This document shows, piece after piece, positions 38,323 to 46,626 of a DNA stretch of 64,000 nucleotides (within the stretch, counting starts at the first letter, position 1; each line of letters starts with the position of its first letter). The notes below the pieces were generated by a model. The model ran no database searches, was not told where the DNA came from, and was given only the letters and a program-made list of their open reading frames with translations. Location: positions 1 through 64,000 of the forward strand of contig JAJECX010000036.1 of NCBI GenBank assembly GCA_022821805.1, written 5' to 3'. The DNA comes from Anaerolineae bacterium. GTDB taxonomy: Bacteria > Chloroflexota > Anaerolineae > Aggregatilineales > Phototrophicaceae. The position numbers and the translations under genes were made by a program.

Positions 38323-38399
38323 ATGTAGGGGCGACTGCCGGTCGGTGTCGAAGGGCGATGGCGGCGGTCGGCGCCCGCGCGGCCCGTTGAGTCGCCCGC
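38323..38399. repeat. Long palindromic repeat with GGTCGGTGTC module
   Basis: TGTAGGGGCGACTGCCGG, then TCGGTGTCGAAGGGCGATGG with a second GGCGGTCGGCGC, closing with TTGAGTCGCCC. It lies between the hydrolase and sulfatase genes. Confidence 0.7.
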
Positions 38400-38470
38400 A
38401 ATTCTTATCGTGTATCACTTGAACGAAGCAGTCGGTCTGCCCGGTCAAGCCTCTCGGAAGCAGCGCAATC

Positions 38471-39832
38471 TCAAATCCCGGTCACATCAATGAACCAGCG
38501 CTCCAAGTCCGCCTCCAGCGCCGCCACCCTTTGTGGATGCTGCTCCGCCAGGTCCTGCCGCTCAAAGGGATCTTCGGCGATATTGAAGAGCAGCGGGGAC
38601 GGCGGATCGGGAATCGTCCGATCTGGCGCTGGCGCGCGAACGATGTCATCATAGCGCTCGGGGAAGTATTTGACCGCATGGTCGTGGGCAGTATCGACCG
38701 GGCTGACTTCCATCGCTTCCGCGATGCGCGGACGCAGCAGCTTCCAGTCGCCATCGCGAATGGCGGCGTTGCAGCTGCCCAGCGGCACATAGCGATTCCA
38801 CTGCCAGCAGCGCTGCGGATAATCATCGCCGCCGTCGCCGCGCAAGACCGGCGTGATATCGACGCCGTCCAGCGCGAGCTCAGCCGGCGCATCGACCTGC
38901 GCCATGCTCAGCAGCGTGGGAAACCAATCGGTGAAATGCGCCATGTCGCTTATGCGCTTCCCGCCATCGACTCCATCGTTCCAGCGAATGATCAGCGGAA
39001 CGCGGATGCCGCCTTCGTAGGTATTGCCTTTAGAGCCGTTGAAGCCATAGTTGTAGCGCGTCTGCGAAAAACCGTTCCACGTACCGAAAGCCGGTCCATT
39101 GTCGCTGGTGAAAATCAGAATGGTATTGTCCCCGATGCCTAGGTCACTCAGTTTCTCGTCGATCCGCCCGATGCCTGCGTCCATCACTTCGATCATCGCG
39201 TAGATCAAACTGACGCCCAGGCTGAAGCCCATCTCGACATATTTCTGCGCCAGCGCATCGGGCGCCTCCAGCGGGAAGTGCGGTGCGTTATAAGCCAGCT
39301 GCAAGAAGAAAGGCTCGCGGTGATGCCGCTCAATGAAGTCAAGGGCGGCATCGCTGAAGACATCGGTCAGGTAGGTTTGCCCGTCGCCGTATTCGATGCT
39401 GCCATTGCGATCCAGCCGATAGCGATAAAAAGGATTCCAGCCGCCTTGAAAGCCGACAAATTCCTGGAAGCCGCGCGAGCGCGGATGATAACGCCGGTCG
39501 AGCGCGCCATTATGCCATTTTCCGATCAGCCCGGTGGCGTAACCGGCGCTGCCCAGGACATCGGCCATGGTCGTCTCATTCAATCGCAGGCGATCCAGTC
39601 CGCGCGCTTCCAGCGTATCAATGCTGCCGGTGCGATGGGAGTAGCGCCCGGTCATCAGCGCCGCCCGCGCTGGCGTGCAGACGGGCGCCGCCGAGTAATG
39701 CTGCGTCAGGCAGACGCCTTCGTCCACCAAGGCATCAAGCGTTGGCGTACAGGATATCTGGTCGTTGAACACGCCAAAATCGCCGTAACCCATGTCGTCG
39801 GCGATAATGAGGATGATATTCGGTTTGCTCAT
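38471..39832 (-). CDS. Sulfatase, arylsulfatase A-like
   Basis: A 453-residue sulfatase, distant from the pair at 2-5 kb. The N-terminal metal Asps are present (D12-D13 in IIADDMGYGD), the formylglycine motif is C52-T-P-A-R56 followed by AALMTGRYSHRTG, and TSDNGPAFG supplies the second metal pair. No signal peptide. Its start codon overlaps the stop of the FHA gene (ATGA), so translation is coupled. Confidence 0.88.
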   Translation of the reverse strand: MSKPNIILIIADDMGYGDFGVFNDQISCTPTLDALVDEGVCLTQHYSAAPVCTPARAALMTGRYSHRTGSIDTLEARGLDRLRLNETTMADVLGSAGYATGLIGKWHNGALDRRYHPRSRGFQEFVGFQGGWNPFYRYRLDRNGSIEYGDGQTYLTDVFSDAALDFIERHHREPFFLQLAYNAPHFPLEAPDALAQKYVEMGFSLGVSLIYAMIEVMDAGIGRIDEKLSDLGIGDNTILIFTSDNGPAFGTWNGFSQTRYNYGFNGSKGNTYEGGIRVPLIIRWNDGVDGGKRISDMAHFTDWFPTLLSMAQVDAPAELALDGVDITPVLRGDGGDDYPQRCWQWNRYVPLGSCNAAIRDGDWKLLRPRIAEAMEVSPVDTAHDHAVKYFPERYDDIVRAPAPDRTIPDPPSPLLFNIAEDPFERQDLAEQHPQRVAALEADLERWFIDVTGI

Positions 39833-40554
39833 GAGATTCCGTTGATTTCCTTTTGTCCATTGGAAGGCTGTAAGGGGAAGCCGGTGTGGAACACGGTCAA
39901 GGTGCCGCCGAACATAATGCGATCGCCATCGCGCAGCTGCTGCGCCTTGCCGCCGGTTATCGGCTGGCTGTTGACCGATGTGCCATTGATGCTGCCCAGA
40001 TCAAAGAGTTTCCACTGCTGATCCTCTTTCACCAGAAAGGCGTGCGGGCGCGAAACCGTCGGGTCTTGCAGGGCGATCTCCCAATTTGAACTCGGCGTCG
40101 AGCGGCCGATGTACAACTCGTCTTTCAGCAGCGCAAACATCTGGCCCCGTTGCGGACCTCTAGTGATGCGCAGGCTGGCGCGGTCGCCGGCAACTGCGGA
40201 CACGCGCTCGACCGCCTCCGGTCCCGCCTCGTCGCTTGGCGAAAGCAGCTTGAGCACGGAGACGAAAAGGTGCAGCTCATCGCCGATCGAAAGTGGATTC
40301 ATGCCGTAGACTTGCACGCCATTGACAAAGGTGCCGTTGGCGCTGCCGACATCGTCTACCGAAAAGGCGCCGTCTTCGCAGGCGACTATCGCGTGCTCCC
40401 GCGAAACATGTCCCTCGCTGATTTGAATGTCGTTGCTTGCCGAACGCCCGATTTTGATGCGGTCACCTTCGCGCAGGGGGTGTTCGTTTGCGCTGCCGCT
40501 GAAGGGATCCAGCCAAACCAGCTTTGCCAGCGGTTCCCTCGTTTCCTCGTTCAT
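39829..40554 (-). CDS. Double FHA-domain protein
   Basis: A 241-residue protein with two phosphothreonine-binding FHA domains. FHA1 (about 25-105): IKIGRSASNDIQI, HVSREHA, SANGTFVNG. FHA2 (about 140-225): YIGRSTPSSNWEI, TVSRPHA, GSINGTSVN. Both retain the Arg, Ser and Asn that bind the phosphopeptide. No kinase or effector domain is attached. It overlaps the downstream sulfatase gene by 4 bases, an odd pairing. Confidence 0.85.
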   Translation of the reverse strand: MNEETREPLAKLVWLDPFSGSANEHPLREGDRIKIGRSASNDIQISEGHVSREHAIVACEDGAFSVDDVGSANGTFVNGVQVYGMNPLSIGDELHLFVSVLKLLSPSDEAGPEAVERVSAVAGDRASLRITRGPQRGQMFALLKDELYIGRSTPSSNWEIALQDPTVSRPHAFLVKEDQQWKLFDLGSINGTSVNSQPITGGKAQQLRDGDRIMFGGTLTVFHTGFPLQPSNGQKEINGIS

Positions 40555-40589
40555 TGCTCCGGTCCTGAACCACGTCTATCTCTGCCTAT

Positions 40590-40598
40590 ATTGTAGCA
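40590..40598 (-). promoter_or_regulatory. Extended -10 promoter of the FHA gene
   Basis: Reading the minus strand gives TGCTACAAT, a TGn extended -10, 36 bases before the FHA ATG. The same TGC-TAtAAT form precedes the ATPase and LCP genes. Confidence 0.45.
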
Positions 40599-40667
40599 TA
40601 GGCAAGCGTCGGCGCGCGTTCGCTGGCGGGATATGCGTATGGCTTTGGCGGAAGATTCGGGGCGAAG

Positions 40668-41165
40668 CTAGTCGGCGGCCAGCAATTGAGCAATGTAATC
40701 CGGGCAGAGTTCGTGGATTGTTAGGCCGTGTTCCGTCAGCGAATCTTTGTCCATTGCCCAATCGCTGTCCGTCGCATTGTATATCGGGGCATAGGGCTCA
40801 CATTGAGTGGCAACGGCGACAAACTTTCTATCCTTGCCATGAGTTAGATCAAATGTTGGCGGTAAGATGGCGAAATCGTCCAAGTCAAGCTGAATTGCCT
40901 TAAGCACGAGTCGGTGAAAAAGCCGGCCAGTGAGTTCGTTAAGCAGGTTCTCTGCCACACCACCGGGTCGGACATTGTTGCGGTACTCTGTCAAAATCGC
41001 GTGTGTATCGTAGCTGTCTACAACCAAGCTATCTTCGCCAGCGATGAATTGTTCGAGCCACTGCTGGCATGAGATAATGCATTGCTTTTCTTCGTCAGTT
41101 TCAGTTTCCGCTACGACTTCATCAACCTTCACCCAAACGTTGGTATCAACCACCACTTCCGACAA
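40668..41165 (-). CDS. PIN-domain nuclease, partner of the adjacent ATPase
   Basis: A 165-residue protein that reads as one PIN domain. The opening VVVDTNVWVKVD supplies D7; E60 (ILTEYRNN), D112 (GKDRKFVAVA) and D133/D135 (NATDSDWAM) complete the usual acidic metal site. PIN domains are mostly single-strand RNases, as in VapC toxins. No VapB-like antitoxin is adjacent; instead the gene overlaps the upstream ATPase gene by 20 bases, implying a joint function. The family assignment is from these motifs; the target is unknown. Confidence 0.75.
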   Translation of the reverse strand: MSEVVVDTNVWVKVDEVVAETETDEEKQCIISCQQWLEQFIAGEDSLVVDSYDTHAILTEYRNNVRPGGVAENLLNELTGRLFHRLVLKAIQLDLDDFAILPPTFDLTHGKDRKFVAVATQCEPYAPIYNATDSDWAMDKDSLTEHGLTIHELCPDYIAQLLAAD

Positions 41166-42483
41166 TTTCCAGCTCCTGACTTCGACGTTCGAGTGCTGCT
41201 TTCAGCATAGTATGCAAATCCCCGCTGATGTCGCCCATGAATTTCTCGGGCCAATTCGAGATTTGACCAAAGCGGTCTACATCAACCTCGTCAATCGTCG
41301 CGCCGCCCTCGCCCGGCTGGCAGTAGTACATCTTGATGTTTTCCGGATTGGCAAATTCTGAGTCCGCCTCGGCGATGCGCCGCTGCAAGCGCCGGACGAT
41401 ATGCTCGCTGTGGCTCTCGACGATGAGTTGTAGATTGCGCTTTTCGGCGACTTCCAGCAACAGGTCGGCAAGTGCCGCCTGCGCGTTGGGGTGGAGGTGG
41501 AGTTCGGGTTGTTCCAGCAGGATGATTGAGCCTTCAGGCGCGGAAAGGAGCATGGTGACGACCGGCAGCGCTTGAGAGACGCCGAAGCCGACATCCATAA
41601 GCGAGCTTTCCACGCCGGCTAACGTAGCGGTGGCTTCATATCGTCGTTCAATGTTGTCAACAGGTTTAACGTCGAACGACTCTACGAGGTCTAGATATTC
41701 CAGTCGATTTTCAACCTCTCGCAGAAGAGCGCCGTCATCTCGGGATGAGGCAATCAAATGCTCAATTGTTTGCTCGCCATTGGGTTCAATCACGGAGGGC
41801 TTGCTGCCGGTCCAGAGGTATTGTCGCTTTGGGTAACCTCGAAGGTGACCAAGATAAATCAGGCAGGTCATCAATTGCTGAAACTCCAAGGAGTAAACTG
41901 GAAAGCTCCAGTCCTTTCGAGAGGGCAAAATGAAACAGCTTTGCGGCGGAGGGAAACCCCCAACTTCGTAGTCTGAGTCCCAGCCAGTCATCCACAACGC
42001 GTAGCTTCCGTCTTCCTTGTATTTTAGCCAATACGATTCTATGGGTTGTCCATCTTCTATCGTAGAGTAGGCTAACTTGTTGATGAAGATGCCGTTCCTC
42101 ATTCGCCATTCGACGTCATATCGAATGGTCTTGCCGATATTAAAGTGATCTTCCGGATCTTCCACCCAAATCGCGCCGTCTCGTCTAGACAATATGACGC
42201 CAGTCTTCTCCCAAGTAAGACTCACCGAAATGTCCCGGTCTGTCTGGTGTGAATACGCTAAATCCTGATAACTGCCGAAATAAAAATAATCCCTCGGTCT
42301 TCCTCCAAAGTTGATATGCTGCCCCGGATCAAATCCCCGCGCCGTCTGCTTTAACATCAACAGCGACTGCAATATCGCCGTCTTGCCCGAGCTATTCGTC
42401 CCAAACAGCAGCGTGATCGGCGCAAGCTCAATATCCAACTCTTTCCAGCACTTGAAATTCGACAGCCCAATTCTGCGGAGCAT
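41146..42483 (-). CDS. OLD/ABC-like AAA ATPase (AAA_15/DUF3696-type)
   Basis: A 445-residue SMC/OLD-like ATPase. It has the N-terminal IGLSNFKCWKELDIEL strand pair, Walker A GTNSSGKT (28-35), an ABC signature-like DVGFGVSQALP (297-307), Walker B IILLEQPE (320-327) followed by LHLHP, and the VESHSEH block (355-361). There is no TOPRIM nuclease domain, unlike OLD proteins. The PIN gene downstream may supply the nuclease. This resembles ATPase plus effector pairs in antiphage systems (PARIS, Septu, Gabija) but the PIN partner differs. The ATG follows an extended -10. Confidence 0.82.
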   Translation of the reverse strand: MLRRIGLSNFKCWKELDIELAPITLLFGTNSSGKTAILQSLLMLKQTARGFDPGQHINFGGRPRDYFYFGSYQDLAYSHQTDRDISVSLTWEKTGVILSRRDGAIWVEDPEDHFNIGKTIRYDVEWRMRNGIFINKLAYSTIEDGQPIESYWLKYKEDGSYALWMTGWDSDYEVGGFPPPQSCFILPSRKDWSFPVYSLEFQQLMTCLIYLGHLRGYPKRQYLWTGSKPSVIEPNGEQTIEHLIASSRDDGALLREVENRLEYLDLVESFDVKPVDNIERRYEATATLAGVESSLMDVGFGVSQALPVVTMLLSAPEGSIILLEQPELHLHPNAQAALADLLLEVAEKRNLQLIVESHSEHIVRRLQRRIAEADSEFANPENIKMYYCQPGEGGATIDEVDVDRFGQISNWPEKFMGDISGDLHTMLKAALERRSQELEIVGSGG

Positions 42484-42512
42484 GATGCACTCTCTCTCGC
42501 CAGTATGCGCTC

Positions 42513-42521
42513 ATTATAGCA
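42513..42521 (-). promoter_or_regulatory. Extended -10 promoter of the ATPase-PIN operon
   Basis: The minus strand reads TGCTATAAT, 30 bases before the ATPase ATG. No good -35 is seen at the usual distance, as expected for extended -10 promoters. Confidence 0.5.
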
Positions 42522-42541
42522 AAGTGGAAATAAAGCCAGAA

Positions 42542-42568
42542 TGTAGGAGCGTCGCGACGTCGCCTACC
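42542..42568. repeat. Palindromic repeat at the LCP stop codon
   Basis: TGTAGGAGCGTCGCGACG followed by TCGCCTAC. The LCP gene's stop (TAG, minus strand 42566-42564) is part of the repeat arm. Confidence 0.6.
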
Positions 42569-44105
42569 CGCCGATTATCTCAACAGCGTCCCTACCCAGC
42601 GCGACCAATACGCCTTCAGCGATCAGCCCATCGCCGCTGCGCGCGATCCGATCTTCCGGCAAACCCATCAGCGCCGCCAGGTATTTCGCCGTCCCATGGT
42701 AGCGCCCGTACTCGCGAATCTCCGTCAACGCCCGCCCGTTGGTCACATCATTGCCGATGTCATCGACGCGGACGCCCTTTGCCAACAGCCAGTCGCGCGT
42801 ATCGCCCGCTAGTCCGACCACATTCGTCCCGTTGAAGACGTAGACCAGCGGATTCTCCTCGTCGGCGCGCGCCTTCATCTCCGCGAGCGTCAGCTGCGTC
42901 TGCGCGTAGAAGGTGTCGAGAATCAGGTCGCGGATGCCGGCAAAATCAGGATACAGCACTTGTTCCCCCTGCGGGCTCAAGCCGGGAAAGGCGTATAAGT
43001 TGTCGATCACGCGATAGCGGATGTTTTCCCGTTTGATCTCGCCCATCAAATCGCCCAGCGCGACTATGTCGTTGAGTTCCAGGTTGGTTCGGTAATTCCC
43101 CTGCAGGGCATCCCAGAGCGTGAAAGCTTGCGCTACGAAGTTGATGATGCCGCCGGCGCTCAAGACTTCGGCACGCACTGCGTCCAGCACTTGTTGCTGC
43201 CGCCGCGCGCGGTCGAAATCGCCGCCTTCGGTGGCTCTTGTACGAGCGTATTGCAGCAAAGTTTCGGCATCCATCCGCTGTTCGCCCGGCTCGAATTGCA
43301 CATGAATTGTCCCGTATCGATCATCGGGATAATCCGGGTCATCAATCCACTCGGAAACGGTTACTGGCAAGCCATTTGGCGCCAACGTATCGACGATCGT
43401 GGTGAAGACGTCAAAGTTGACGAGCAGGTACTTGTCTACGCGCACGCCGAAATTGGCCGCCACCGTCTCCATCGCCAGCGCAGGTCCGCCGCCGCCCGGG
43501 TAGGCGTTGCCATCGCCGATGAAGTTCGCCTGATTGATGCGCGCCCCGCCATAATCGGGAATTTCCATCCACAGGTCGCGCGGCAGCGACAAAACGCCGA
43601 CCGACTTCTGCGCTGGATTGATATTGATCAGCATCATCGTGTCGGTGCGGAATGGACCCGGGTCATCCGTCGCGCTTCGCTGGTCGATGCCCAGCAGCAG
43701 AATCTGAATCTGGCGCGGGTCGGTGATGCGCGGCAAAGCGGCAACCGGCGCCGTCGTGGGTATCGCCGTCGGCGCCATGACGGTCGCTGCTGGCGCTTCG
43801 GCGATCAAGACAGAATTGACTGCGCTTGTCTCGGGCGGCGAAGTTGGCATCGCTGTGGTTAGCGGCGTCAATTCCAGCAGCGGCGCGTTCAAGGGCGGGG
43901 CGCCTCCGTGCGCGCTCGCGCTCTCACAGCGTCCCGTAATCGCGCAGCGCAAGGTCACGAGTGGATCATCCACCGCCATGCCAGCCGCGTTCAGGTCAAC
44001 CACGGTTTGCTGCGCCAGGCTGAAGCTCGTCGCCGAGCAAAAGCCGGTCATCGCAATGAATGCCAAACATAGCGCAAATATCGCCAGGCAGCCGGAAATG
44101 CGCAT
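42564..44105 (-). CDS. LCP (LytR-CpsA-Psr) family cell-wall glycopolymer transferase
   Basis: A 513-residue protein: N-terminal membrane segment (about 5-25), low-complexity linker rich in Pro and Thr (about 80-125), LCP domain (about 130-330) with the GIDQR start, the FRTDTMMLININ strand, the SLPRDLWMEIP block (polyprenyl-phosphate contacts) and the R-x-x-x-Q-Q-Q-V helix, and a LytR_C-type domain (about 420-500) with VYVFNGTNVVGLA. LCP enzymes attach glycopolymers from lipid carriers to the envelope. It has an extended -10 upstream. Confidence 0.87.
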   Translation of the reverse strand: MRISGCLAIFALCLAFIAMTGFCSATSFSLAQQTVVDLNAAGMAVDDPLVTLRCAITGRCESASAHGGAPPLNAPLLELTPLTTAMPTSPPETSAVNSVLIAEAPAATVMAPTAIPTTAPVAALPRITDPRQIQILLLGIDQRSATDDPGPFRTDTMMLININPAQKSVGVLSLPRDLWMEIPDYGGARINQANFIGDGNAYPGGGGPALAMETVAANFGVRVDKYLLVNFDVFTTIVDTLAPNGLPVTVSEWIDDPDYPDDRYGTIHVQFEPGEQRMDAETLLQYARTRATEGGDFDRARRQQQVLDAVRAEVLSAGGIINFVAQAFTLWDALQGNYRTNLELNDIVALGDLMGEIKRENIRYRVIDNLYAFPGLSPQGEQVLYPDFAGIRDLILDTFYAQTQLTLAEMKARADEENPLVYVFNGTNVVGLAGDTRDWLLAKGVRVDDIGNDVTNGRALTEIREYGRYHGTAKYLAALMGLPEDRIARSGDGLIAEGVLVALGRDAVEIIGG

Positions 44106-44150
44106 GACTTCTCCGATTCGCCTCTAAGTCAATTTGCTAAACAGGCGCGC

Positions 44151-44159
44151 ATTATAGCA
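44151..44159 (-). promoter_or_regulatory. Extended -10 promoter of the LCP gene
   Basis: The minus strand reads TGCTATAAT, about 46 bases before the LCP ATG. Confidence 0.5.
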
Positions 44160-44202
44160 TAAGGCGGCGCCTCGGCTGCCCCACGCCTGCTCTACGCCCT
44201 GT

Positions 44203-44745
44203 TCAACGCAGGCTGCGGATATAGCGCGCCGCATCCGGAATATGAACCGGCAGGTGACGGTACATCGGGCGCGGAGGCAAGACCAGGATGCCTTCGATCA
44301 TGCCGCCCAGATCGCCCTCGTCGGCGTTGGCAAATGACGGCGCGCGCCGCCAATCGGCATCGGACATCTCACTGATTTCTAACTCCAGCGCTTGGCTCAC
44401 CGTCCGGTATTCGTCCAGTTGCTCTCCCAAGCTGAGATGGTCGCGGTCAGCGATGCCTCCGTAATGGATCTCGCGCCCCCGCCGCGGATCCTGCACCGCT
44501 TCAATTGCCCAGTGCTTGCGAACATTTCGCCATTCGCCGATCGCCTCAACTGTATAATCTTCGTAACAGATCAAATGCGCCAGCAAGTCTTTGAACGAAG
44601 TTTCCTGGTCGTAATACATGCCGTGCTGAATCGTGTCGCGGCGCGTCATTTCTTCGGCCGTGAGTTCCGCTATCAGCGCCGCTGCCGCTTGATGTTCGAT
44701 CTGTAACAATCGCAGCGCTTCCTCTCGGTCGACCGTCGCTCGCAT
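44203..44745 (-). CDS. DinB/ClbS-like four-helix protein
   Basis: A 180-residue helical protein. The opening LQIEHQAAAALIAEL, the DLLAHLICYEDYTVEAI helix (with the first metal-type His) and the late MYRHLPVHIPD block fit the DinB_2/ClbS fold, in which three His can bind a metal. Function is unknown; members include thiol transferases and self-resistance proteins. Immediate neighbours are on different strands. Confidence 0.65.
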   Translation of the reverse strand: MRATVDREEALRLLQIEHQAAAALIAELTAEEMTRRDTIQHGMYYDQETSFKDLLAHLICYEDYTVEAIGEWRNVRKHWAIEAVQDPRRGREIHYGGIADRDHLSLGEQLDEYRTVSQALELEISEMSDADWRRAPSFANADEGDLGGMIEGILVLPPRPMYRHLPVHIPDAARYIRSLR

Positions 44746-44976
44746 CGTCTCTCTCCCAATCGCGTTTACCTTGTTTCAGTGTACCCGAATCCGCCGCCCC
44801 ATAAAATGCCCTGTGTAATTGCGAGCGACCTGCTGTGTCTACCGCAGTGGCGGCTTGCCCGCCCGATCCCCAACCCTAGCCTCCGCGCTGAACAAAACTT
44901 GCGCCGTCTCCAACCTGTAAAGCGAGGATTATCTGGGCTACACTCCAATAACATTGATTCAAGCGCTGGAGACATG

Positions 44977-45276
44977 ATGGCAAAAGCGATTCTTTCCGCC
45001 GATGACGTCCGCGCGATCGCCGATCTGGCGCGCCTGGAAATCAGCGAAGACGATGTCGCCCGCTACCAGAGGCAGCTTTCAGACATTCTCGATTACTTCC
45101 AGAAATTGGAAGAGCTTGACACCTCGCATATCGACCCGACATCTTCCGTCCTGCCCTTGACCAATGTGATGCGCGCTGATGAAGCGGGCGCGGCTTTGAC
45201 GGTCGCTGAAGCCATCGCCAACGCGCCCGATAGCGATGGCGAGCAGTTTCGCGTTCGCGCCGTGCTCGACAGCTAG
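44977..45276 (+). CDS. gatC: Aspartyl/glutamyl-tRNA amidotransferase subunit C
   Basis: A 99-residue protein with DVRAIADLARLEISEDDV and the FQKLEELDTSHIDPTSSV motif that wraps around GatA. GatC is part of the GatCAB complex that converts Glu-tRNA(Gln)/Asp-tRNA(Asn). GGAG lies 7 bases before this ATG; the preceding ATG (44974) is an alternative, and the longer ORF upstream has no support. gatA and gatB are not adjacent. Confidence 0.9.
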   Translation: MAKAILSADDVRAIADLARLEISEDDVARYQRQLSDILDYFQKLEELDTSHIDPTSSVLPLTNVMRADEAGAALTVAEAIANAPDSDGEQFRVRAVLDS

Positions 45277-45293
45277 GGCGAGAAACTCCGCAA

Positions 45294-46232
45294 TTGTCTG
45301 ACAGCGTCCGCGTCGCTCTCATCCAGGCACGCCCGGTTTACTACGACCTGCAGCAGACCGTCGGCTTAGCCTGCTCGTTGATCGGCGAGGCGGCGGGGCA
45401 GGGCGCCCAGCTCGCCAGTTTCGGCGAGACCTTCTTCCCCGGTTATCCCGCCTGGCTCGATTACGCCCTCGATTATGCCCGCTGGGATCATCCGCCGACC
45501 AAACAGCTGTACGCCCGCCTCGTCGCCAACAGCATGACCATCGACGGTCTTGAGATGCGGCAACTGCAAGAAGCCGCTCGTGATCACGAAATCGTCCTCA
45601 TTTTAGGCATCAACGAACGCGTACTGAGCGGGCGCGGCAACCGCAGCCTTTACAACAGCATCGTCACCATCGACGCCGATGGCGCAATCGCCAACCATCA
45701 CCGCAAGCTGCGCCCCACCTACACCGAGCAGCTCGTCTGGGCGCCGGGCGATGGCGCCGGCTTGAGCGCCGTCGATACTTCCGTTGGGCGCGTCGGCGGC
45801 TTGATCTGCTGGGAACACTGGATGCCCCACGCGCGCCAAGCCCTGCATATCAGCAACGAATCGATCCACATCGCCCTCTGGCCCGCGGTCAAAGAAAGCC
45901 ACCAGATCGCTAGCCGCCATTACGCCTTTGAGGGGCGTGCGTTCGTGCTTGCTATTGGCAGCATCATGCCCGCTTCTGACTTCCCCGCCGAGCTCGACCT
46001 GCCGCAGCATTTGCGTGACCAGCCAACATCGCTGCTCTTGAACGGCGGCAGCGCCGTCATCGCCCCCGATGGCGACTACCTTATCATGCCAGTCTACGGC
46101 GAAGAGACGATTCTTTACGCCGATCTCGATCTAAACCGCATCGCCGAAGAACAGATGACGCTCGATGTCACCGGTGGCTACGCTCGCGACGACGTCTTCA
46201 CTTTCGAGGTCAATCGGCGCCGCCTGGATTAG
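45294..46232 (+). CDS. Nitrilase (carbon-nitrogen hydrolase superfamily)
   Basis: A 312-residue enzyme with the complete catalytic triad: E45 (FGETFFPGYP), K138 (HHRKLRPTYTE) and C172 (GGLICWEHWMP). The GETFFPGYPAW and CWEH signatures point to true nitrilases (nitrile to acid plus ammonia) and not amidases. It starts at TTG, 17 bases after gatC, so it may be cotranscribed. Substrate unknown. Confidence 0.85.
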   Translation: MSDSVRVALIQARPVYYDLQQTVGLACSLIGEAAGQGAQLASFGETFFPGYPAWLDYALDYARWDHPPTKQLYARLVANSMTIDGLEMRQLQEAARDHEIVLILGINERVLSGRGNRSLYNSIVTIDADGAIANHHRKLRPTYTEQLVWAPGDGAGLSAVDTSVGRVGGLICWEHWMPHARQALHISNESIHIALWPAVKESHQIASRHYAFEGRAFVLAIGSIMPASDFPAELDLPQHLRDQPTSLLLNGGSAVIAPDGDYLIMPVYGEETILYADLDLNRIAEEQMTLDVTGGYARDDVFTFEVNRRRLD

Positions 46233-46380
46233 ACTTGTTTATGCGAACAGACGTGGGAAAAACAGACGAAAGTTACAGCCGCGTTCTTGGATAATCTTTT
46301 GACGAAGTATATTTGCTAGCTTAAACTCGGCCCAATATCTTAACAGTATGTAGGATTGACGATCTGACTAATGCACTGGA

Positions 46381-46573
46381 CAGGGCAATCGCTTCAAAAT
46401 CATAATGCGCCGTTCGCCACGAAAATTGCGAAAATCCAGAGGCTTTTCGTGAGGCGCTCGTTGAAAATGGTCTGTAAATTTCGAGCGATTCACCGAATCG
46501 CCCCTACAGATCACCAAAGTTACGGGGAAAATAGTCAATGCCAACGCAATTTCAATTTGATGCGATTGCCCTG
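46381..46573. mobile_element. 193-bp MITE with 9-bp target-site duplication
   Basis: Terminal inverted repeats begin CAGGGCAATCGC at both ends (12/12 identical; about 24/29 overall) and the element is flanked by a perfect 9-bp direct repeat TGCACTGGA at 46372-46380 and 46574-46582. There is no transposase inside. TIRs starting CAGGG with 8-10 bp duplications are reminiscent of the ISAs1 family (from memory). It contains a palindromic repeat (46483-46509) and sits immediately upstream of the promoter of RNA copy 2. Confidence 0.8.
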
Positions 46574-46591
46574 TGCACTGGACAAAAAACC

Positions 46592-46620
46592 TTGACATAA
46601 TCCCTTGACATAAGTATACT
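46592..46620 (+). promoter_or_regulatory. Sigma70-type promoter of structured RNA copy 2
   Basis: Perfect TTGACA at 46592-46597 and TATACT at 46615-46620 with a 17-base spacer. A second TTGACA lies inside the spacer. The MITE's right target duplication ends 9 bases upstream of the -35. Confidence 0.82.
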
Positions 46621-46626
46621 CCCCCT

